NCBI RefSeq assembly: GCF_010998615.1
Contig: NZ_JAAEAH010000023.1
Coordinates: 1-64,000 of the forward strand
From: Myxococcus sp. CA023
GTDB lineage: Bacteria > Myxococcota > Myxococcia > Myxococcales > Myxococcaceae
Length of the DNA: 64,000 bases
Direction of reading: 5' to 3'
Below the pieces are notes generated by a model, which had not been told where the DNA came from, ran no database searches, and saw only the letters and a list, made by a program, of their open reading frames with translations. The translations under genes were made by a program, and so were the position numbers. Of this stretch, positions 59,508 to 64,000 are shown piece after piece; the stretch's first letter is position 1; each line of letters begins with the position of its first letter.

Positions 59508-61643
59508 ATGAGTTGGAGTGGGTGGGTTGCGGGGGTGGTTGCGGGGATGTCCCTGGGACAATCCCCCACGACGCTGGAGGCCGTCCGCCTCCACAAGCCG
59601 GATGCGGCCGCCCTGGCGCGCGCGGAGCTGACGGCCTGCGCTGCGAAGAAGTGCGACGACGTGGGGCGGCTGGCGCTGCTCGCGGGGACGCTCGCCCTCT
59701 CTGACGGACAGGCCGCCGAGGCAAGGGAGCTGCTGGCTGCCTGGCCGGCCCCTCCACTGCTGGCGCCGTACCACGCCTTCTACCTGGGCCAGGCCCGCTT
59801 CTACGCCGGGGACGCCGCGGGCGCGGCCGAGGACTTCGCGCGAATTCTGGAATCCAAGGCATCCGCTGAACTCGCGGCCCGCGCCCGGGCGCGGCTGGGT
59901 GAGTCACTGCTCAAGGCAGGCAAGCCCCAGGACGCGGCCCAGGTGCTGGAGGCCGCCGCGAAGGCGTCGCCCACCGTGGAGCTGCTCTATCAGCGTGCCT
60001 TGGCAAGAGGTGGCTCCGGAAACCGCGCCGGGCAGCGCGCCGACATGATGACGGTGGCGCTGCGCTTCCCCACCCACCCCTACGGTGACGAGGCCATGGC
60101 GTGGCTGACGGAGGGCAGCACGCCCCCGGTGAAGCTGGGCTACACCGAGCGCACCACCCGCGCGGACCGATTCCTGGACGCGGGCGCGACGCAGCGCGGA
60201 CTCGACGAGCTGGCGACGCTGGACAAGGTGAAGCTCGACAAGGCGCAGGCGGCCCGTGTGGCGCTGTTGCGCGCGAAGGCCTGGTTCGCGCTGGGGCGGA
60301 CGGAGGATGCGGAGAAGGCGCTCGCGCTGGCGCGCAAGGGCCCCGCCGCCGTCGCCGCTCAGGCGGACCTGCTGGTGGCTCGGCGCGCGCTCAAGTCCGA
60401 CGACAACGCCAAGGCCCGAACGCTGATGGCGGCCCTGGACCAGAAGTACCCCTCGGAGCCTGCGGGTGATGAAGGCGCCTTCTTCGCGGGCTGGTTGGAT
60501 TTGCAGGCCGGGCGCTTCGCGGACGCGGTGCAGGCCTTCACGGCTTTCGAAACGCGTTATCCGCGCTCACGCCGGCGCGACGAGGGCATGTGGTTCCGCG
60601 CGCTGGCCCACCTGCGTCAGGAGGAGTACGCGAAGGCCCGCGCCGCATTGGACGCGTTCCTGACCGCCTACCCCAAGAGCAACATGGGACCGCAGGCGCG
60701 CTACTGGATGGCGCGCAGCCGCGAGCTGGACGGCGCGAAGGCAGACACGCTGGGCCCCGCATACGAGGCCGTCATCACCTCGGCGCCCGCGTCCTTCTAC
60801 GCGCTGATGGCCAACGAGCGACTCAAGGCGCTGAGCCTGAAGACGCCCGCGCACTTCCCACAGCCGCCGCAGGTGCTGAAGCTGCCCCGCCCTCCCGAGC
60901 TGGAGCTGGCGGTAGAGCTGACGCGCGCGGGCTTGTTCCGTGACGCGACGGTGGAGGTGGAGGCCCATGCGGCGCGGCTGCGCTCGGCAGACCAGGCCCT
61001 GCCCTTCGCGCACGCGCTTTTGGGACTGGGCGAGTACGGCCACGCCCACGCGGTGGCGGCGCGCCACCTGTGGGGACGGGCTTTCGGCGCGCGCGCTCCG
61101 GAGGCCCTGGCGCCCTTCTATCCTCGCGCCTTCGCCACCGCGGTGGAGGACGCGGCGACGCAGCACCAGGTGGACCCCTACCTGGTGTGGGCCATCATGC
61201 GGCGAGAGAGCGCCTTCCGGCCGGAGGTGATGAGCATCGCCGATGCGCGAGGGCTGATGCAGATCATCCCCAAGACGGCGAACGCCATCGCGGAGAAGCT
61301 GAAGGAGCCCGTCCCCGCGCCCGCGGACCTTTTCTCCCCCGAGCGGAACATCCGCTATGGCGCCTGGTATCTGTCCCGGCTGATGGAGCGCTTTGGACAC
61401 CCGGTGCTCGCGGCGGCCGCGTACAACGCGGGCCCTGGCTCGGCGGCGAAGTGGGTCCAGGAGCGGAGCTCGCTGCCACTGGACCTCTTCGTGGAGACCA
61501 TCCCCTTCAAGGAGACGCGCGGCTACGTGAAGCAGGTGGTGGCGGACCTGTTCCTCTACCACTCCTTCTACGGCGACGGCACGGGGGCGCTGAAGCTGCC
61601 GCTGCAGGTGCCCGCGCCGTCGAAGGAAGGTGTCAGCTTCTAG
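59508..61643 (+). CDS. Soluble lytic murein transglycosylase, Slt70-like
   Basis: This 711-residue protein has a short N-terminal signal peptide. Residues about 30-520 are helical TPR-like repeats (ARFYAGDAAGAAEDFARIL, AFFAGWLDLQAGRFADAVQAF, QEEYAKARAALDAFL), as in the ring-shaped superhelix of Slt70. The catalytic SLT domain is at about 550-690, with the catalytic Glu in MRRESAF near 567, and GLMQIIP, NIRYGAWYL and AAYNAGPG. It would cleave peptidoglycan to anhydro-muropeptides in the periplasm, for turnover or for making room for envelope machines. GAAAGGAAG precedes the ATG. No operon partner is evident. Confidence 0.93.
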   Translation: MSWSGWVAGVVAGMSLGQSPTTLEAVRLHKPDAAALARAELTACAAKKCDDVGRLALLAGTLALSDGQAAEARELLAAWPAPPLLAPYHAFYLGQARFYAGDAAGAAEDFARILESKASAELAARARARLGESLLKAGKPQDAAQVLEAAAKASPTVELLYQRALARGGSGNRAGQRADMMTVALRFPTHPYGDEAMAWLTEGSTPPVKLGYTERTTRADRFLDAGATQRGLDELATLDKVKLDKAQAARVALLRAKAWFALGRTEDAEKALALARKGPAAVAAQADLLVARRALKSDDNAKARTLMAALDQKYPSEPAGDEGAFFAGWLDLQAGRFADAVQAFTAFETRYPRSRRRDEGMWFRALAHLRQEEYAKARAALDAFLTAYPKSNMGPQARYWMARSRELDGAKADTLGPAYEAVITSAPASFYALMANERLKALSLKTPAHFPQPPQVLKLPRPPELELAVELTRAGLFRDATVEVEAHAARLRSADQALPFAHALLGLGEYGHAHAVAARHLWGRAFGARAPEALAPFYPRAFATAVEDAATQHQVDPYLVWAIMRRESAFRPEVMSIADARGLMQIIPKTANAIAEKLKEPVPAPADLFSPERNIRYGAWYLSRLMERFGHPVLAAAAYNAGPGSAAKWVQERSSLPLDLFVETIPFKETRGYVKQVVADLFLYHSFYGDGTGALKLPLQVPAPSKEGVSF

Positions 61644-61696
61644 GCTCCGATTGGGGCGCCCGGCCCGCGAGACAACGCGCGGTCGCGCGCCGAGCT

Positions 61697-62359
61697 TCAA
61701 TCCCGGTCTGGCGCGCCCAGGGGAAAGAGCGGCCGGAATTGCCGCGCCTCATTCACCGCGCGGGCGAAGGACGGGCGCGCAAGCAACCGCGAGCGGTAGG
61801 CGCGAAGCACGGGAAACGCATCGGAGATGCGGTGGGTCCAGTCCGCGTAGAACAGCGAGGGCGCGGCCGCGCAGTCCGCCAGCGTGAAGTCCTCGCCAGG
61901 GGCGGCCCAGGTCCTGCCGGCGAGCTGCCCTTCGAGCCAGGCGTAGGCGACCTCCAGCTTCTTCACGGCCAGGGCCAATCCTTCCTGGCGCTTCACCGAG
62001 TCCCCCGTCAGCGCGCCATCGACCGCGTGCTGCGCCGCGTTCATGACGTGCAGGTCGAAGAAGCGATCGAGGAAGCGCACGTCGAGCGCGGCCATCGGGT
62101 CCGCGGGCAACAGACGCACGGGCCCGGGATGTGCGAGCTGAAGGTACTCGATGATGATGCTGGTCTCGGCGATGTCGCGCTCGCCATCCACCAGCAGCGG
62201 GAACTTGCGCAGCGGCCAGCGCCGCGACCACTCGGCCGAGTGCTGAGGTGTTTCCGGTCCGATACAGCGAAACTCGAAGGGCGTGCCGTTCTCGTACAAC
62301 GCGATGAGGACCTTCTGCGTGTACGAAGAAAAGGGATGACCGTAGAGCACGAGTGACAT
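61697..62359 (-). CDS. Glutathione S-transferase family protein
   Basis: The protein has 220 residues from ATG 62359 with AGGAG seven bases upstream. It has the two-domain GST layout: a thioredoxin-like domain (LVLYGHPFSSYTQKVLIAL, FPLLVDGERDIAETSIIIEYL) and an all-helical C-terminal domain (LDVRFLDRFFDLHVMNAAQHAV, ADCAAAPSLFYADW). The Ser-Ser-Tyr pair near the N-terminus supplies the likely catalytic residue. It would conjugate or reduce electrophiles with glutathione or a related thiol. It is divergent from an HxlR regulator, and its promoter region carries two operator-like repeats. Confidence 0.92.
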   Translation of the reverse strand: MSLVLYGHPFSSYTQKVLIALYENGTPFEFRCIGPETPQHSAEWSRRWPLRKFPLLVDGERDIAETSIIIEYLQLAHPGPVRLLPADPMAALDVRFLDRFFDLHVMNAAQHAVDGALTGDSVKRQEGLALAVKKLEVAYAWLEGQLAGRTWAAPGEDFTLADCAAAPSLFYADWTHRISDAFPVLRAYRSRLLARPSFARAVNEARQFRPLFPLGAPDRD

Positions 62360-62381
62360 CGGCGGACTCCTGTCGCAGACC

Positions 62382-62435
62382 ACTTGCATATCGCAAGTAG
62401 TCGAAACCCTATCCCTACCACTTGCACATCGCAAG
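62382..62435. promoter_or_regulatory. Two operator-like repeats in the GST/hxlR promoter region
   Basis: Two copies of CTTGC-5-GCAAG, each an inverted repeat, lie at 62383-62397 and 62421-62435. The flanks are shared too (CCACTTGC before, GCAAG then T/GAG after), with centres 38 bases apart. The first copy extends to 6-bp arms. They lie between the GST start and the HxlR start, the second only 17 bases before the latter, the placement expected for autoregulation and control of GST by the HxlR protein. Confidence 0.6.
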
Positions 62436-62451
62436 GAGTAGCCTGGAGAGA

Positions 62452-62952
62452 ATGGCCATGGCGCAGACAGGGCGATCCGGCTGCCCGATCAACCTGACGC
62501 TCGAACAGCTCGGCGACCGCTGGAGCCTGGTCGTCGTCCGCGACGTCATGTTCGGAAACAGGCGCAGCTACGGCGAACTGCTCGCGCAAAGCGAGGAACG
62601 CATCGCCTCGAACATCCTCGCGGACCGGCTGAAGCGCCTGACAGCGTCCGGCCTGCTGACGCGACGCCCGGATCCAACCCACCGGCAGAAAGTCATCTAC
62701 AGCCTGACGGAAGCGGCCATCCAGCTCGTGCCACTCCTCGCGCACATGGGCGCCTGGGGCCGCCGGCATACGCGCCCGAGCAAGGAGCTGTCCGTACGCG
62801 CAGAGCTGCTGGAACAGGGCGGCGCTCCGCTTTGGAACGCCTTCATGGAGGAGCTGCGCCACCTGCATCTCGGCGCGCCGCGGCCGGCACGCTCGGTATC
62901 CGGCGAGTTGCAGGCCGCCTACGAGAAGGCGCTGGCGAAGCGCTCACGCTGA
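62452..62952 (+). CDS. HxlR-family transcriptional regulator
   Basis: The protein has 166 residues from ATG 62452; GGAGAG lies just upstream. HxlR motifs are clear: GCPINLTLEQLGDRWSLVVVRDVMFG with the conserved Cys that senses electrophiles or redox stress in related regulators, then the winged helix (YGELLAQSEERIASNILADRLKRL, GLLTRRPDPTHRQKVIYSLT). It is divergent from the GST gene, and two palindromic repeats stand between the starts. This suggests that it senses a reactive compound and controls both genes. A longer frame from 62422 overlaps the second operator and was rejected. Confidence 0.9.
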   Translation: MAMAQTGRSGCPINLTLEQLGDRWSLVVVRDVMFGNRRSYGELLAQSEERIASNILADRLKRLTASGLLTRRPDPTHRQKVIYSLTEAAIQLVPLLAHMGAWGRRHTRPSKELSVRAELLEQGGAPLWNAFMEELRHLHLGAPRPARSVSGELQAAYEKALAKRSR

Positions 62953-62998
62953 GCCCGGCGCGTCGTCCTCTCGCCGGGCACAGGTTCACCCACCCGCG

Positions 62999-63691
62999 CT
63001 AGGCGCGCTGGGCCATCCGGCGCAGGATTTCAGACTCCATCCCATGCACCACCTCCGACAGGGGGATGGTGCTGGAGTCCACGTGCACCGCGTCCTCGGC
63101 GGCCTTCAGCGGCGCCACAGCGCGGGCGGAGTCGTCGCGGTCCCGCTTCGTCTGGTCCGCGAGCACGGAGTCCAGGCTGCTCTCCACGCCCTTCTGGAAC
63201 AGCTCCTCGTAGCGGCGCCGGGCGCGCACCTCGGGGCTGGCTGCCAGGAAGAACTTCGCGTCCGCGTCCGGGAACACCACCGTGCCAATGTCACGGCCCT
63301 CCAGGATGGCGCCCTTCTCCGACTCCAGCGCCAACCGCCGCTGGAGCTGCAGCAGGCCCGCGCGCACGACCGGCCGCCCGGACACCTGGGACGCCGCCAT
63401 AGAGATGTCTGGCGTGCGAATCTCCCCGGACACGTCCTGGCCGCCCAGGAAGACGTGGTTCTCCTCCCCCACCACCTGGAAGTGGATGTGCACGCGGCCC
63501 AGCAGCTCGCCCAGGCGCGCATCGTCGTCGAAGGCGATGCCCTCACGCTGGGCCATCAAGGCCACGCAGCGGTAGATGGCGCCCGTGTCCACCAGCGAGA
63601 AGCCCAGCCGGCGCGCCAGCAGCTTGGACACCGAGGACTTGCCGGCGCCCGCGGGGCCGTCGATGGCGACGATGAACGGCCGGGCGCTCAT
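62999..63691 (-). CDS. cmk: Cytidylate kinase
   Basis: This 230-residue enzyme phosphorylates CMP and dCMP with ATP. The P-loop GPAGAGKSS is at residues 12-20, and the CMP-binding features (DTGAIYR, SGRPVVRAGLL, LEGRDIGTVVFPDA) are intact. The lid region with RDRDDSARAVAPLKAAEDA is also typical. Its start overlaps the end of the upstream hisC gene by four bases (ATGA), so the two are translationally coupled. Linkage of cmk to aromatic or histidine biosynthesis genes is common in bacteria. Confidence 0.96.
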   Translation of the reverse strand: MSARPFIVAIDGPAGAGKSSVSKLLARRLGFSLVDTGAIYRCVALMAQREGIAFDDDARLGELLGRVHIHFQVVGEENHVFLGGQDVSGEIRTPDISMAASQVSGRPVVRAGLLQLQRRLALESEKGAILEGRDIGTVVFPDADAKFFLAASPEVRARRRYEELFQKGVESSLDSVLADQTKRDRDDSARAVAPLKAAEDAVHVDSSTIPLSEVVHGMESEILRRMAQRA

Positions 63692-64000
63692 GACAGGAGC
63701 TCTTTCAGCACCTGGACGCAGCGCGCGTTCTCCGCGGGCGTGCCCACGGAGATGCGCACGTGGTTCGGGAAACCCTGCCCCGCGAAGGGCCGGACGATGA
63801 CGCCCTTGCGCAGCAGTTGCTCGTACAGCGCCACCGCGGGACGACCAAAGTCCACGAACACGAAGTTGGCGTGGCTGCGCGTGACCGTGCCGCCCAGCTT
63901 CGGCAACTCCGCGGCGAAGTAGTCCAGACCCGCGCGGTTCACCTCACGCGTGCGGCGCACGTGCTCGGTGTCTTCCAGGGCCGCCAGACCCGCGGCCTGG
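63688..64000 (-). CDS. hisC: Histidinol-phosphate aminotransferase, C-terminal part
   Basis: Only the last 103 residues lie in the window; the gene continues past the right edge. The sequence LPKLGGTVTRSHANFVFVDFG, followed by LYEQLLRKGVIVRPF and HVRISVGTPAEN, is the C-terminal small domain of class I/II aminotransferases and matches HisC most closely. The Arg in HVRISVG binds the substrate carboxylate. HisC converts imidazole acetol phosphate to histidinol phosphate; related enzymes act on aromatic amino acids, so the exact substrate is less sure. Its stop overlaps the cmk start. Confidence 0.85.
   Translation of the reverse strand, partial: QAAGLAALEDTEHVRRTREVNRAGLDYFAAELPKLGGTVTRSHANFVFVDFGRPAVALYEQLLRKGVIVRPFAGQGFPNHVRISVGTPAENARCVQVLKELLS

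Noticed and set aside
61660..61700. CGCGCG-rich palindromic stretch after the lytic transglycosylase
   Set aside because: Self-complementary CG runs are common at this base composition, so it cannot be distinguished from chance.
1..64000. tRNA, rRNA, CRISPR array, insertion sequence or prophage
   Set aside because: I found no T-loop-like GGTTCGAATCC element in a cloverleaf context, no regular direct-repeat array, and no transposase, integrase or phage structural motif.

Overview
The window is high-GC DNA with the codon bias and gene content of a myxobacterium, probably Myxococcaceae (Myxococcus, Corallococcus or Pyxidicoccus). The main evidence is a phosphofructokinase gene directly followed by a Pkn4-type Ser/Thr kinase, many short lipoproteins, several FHA proteins, and a large NRPS/PKS locus. 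The left edge is a contig end: bases 1-19 match the Nextera transposon mosaic end at 18 of 19 positions, so the first gene is cut by the assembly.

Region 1 (1-22159, minus strand) is a three-gene assembly line transcribed leftwards. The order is FAAL-ACP-C-A-T (16823-22159), then KS-AT-ACP-C-A°[luciferase-like monooxygenase]-C-A-T-E (5476-16812), then C-A-T-C-A... running off the contig (1-5479). It should make a lipopeptide: a fatty acyl starter is joined to an amino acid, extended once with malonate, acted on by a flavin monooxygenase held in a dead A domain that has no carrier protein, and then extended with a D-residue, Asp and a probably Val-like residue. No release domain, MbtH or PPTase is visible in the part present. 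A perfect 13-bp inverted repeat (22265-22297) lies in the divergent promoter region shared with an aldo/keto reductase.

Region 2 (22416-36851) is a mosaic of single genes and small operons. It holds a DUF4130/uracil-DNA-glycosylase-like fusion, a trypsin-like protease overlapping an FHA membrane protein, a DUF3943 protein, lipoproteins, a GNAT acetyltransferase, a protealysin-like M4 protease with an emfourin-type inhibitor, a seven-Asp-box propeller protein, and a PI-PLC with a beta/gamma-crystallin tail.

Region 3 (36852-45647, plus strand) contains a TPR protein and then a tight run: pfk, pkn4, a secreted coiled-coil protein, an FHA-GAF sigma54 activator and two lipoproteins. A good housekeeping-type promoter with a C9 tract in its spacer precedes pfk.

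Region 4 (45649-64000) carries envelope and housekeeping genes: a TPR protein, an outer-membrane protein, mutL, an NAD-dependent epimerase, an acyltransferase with a histone H1-like tail, an FHA-GGDEF protein, a large lipoprotein, a DciA-like DUF721 protein, a CAP-domain protein, a Slt-type lytic transglycosylase, a GST/HxlR divergent pair with two operator-like repeats, cmk and the end of hisC. I found no tRNA, rRNA, CRISPR array, insertion sequence or phage gene. Long open frames antisense to the real genes are codon-bias shadows and are left out.
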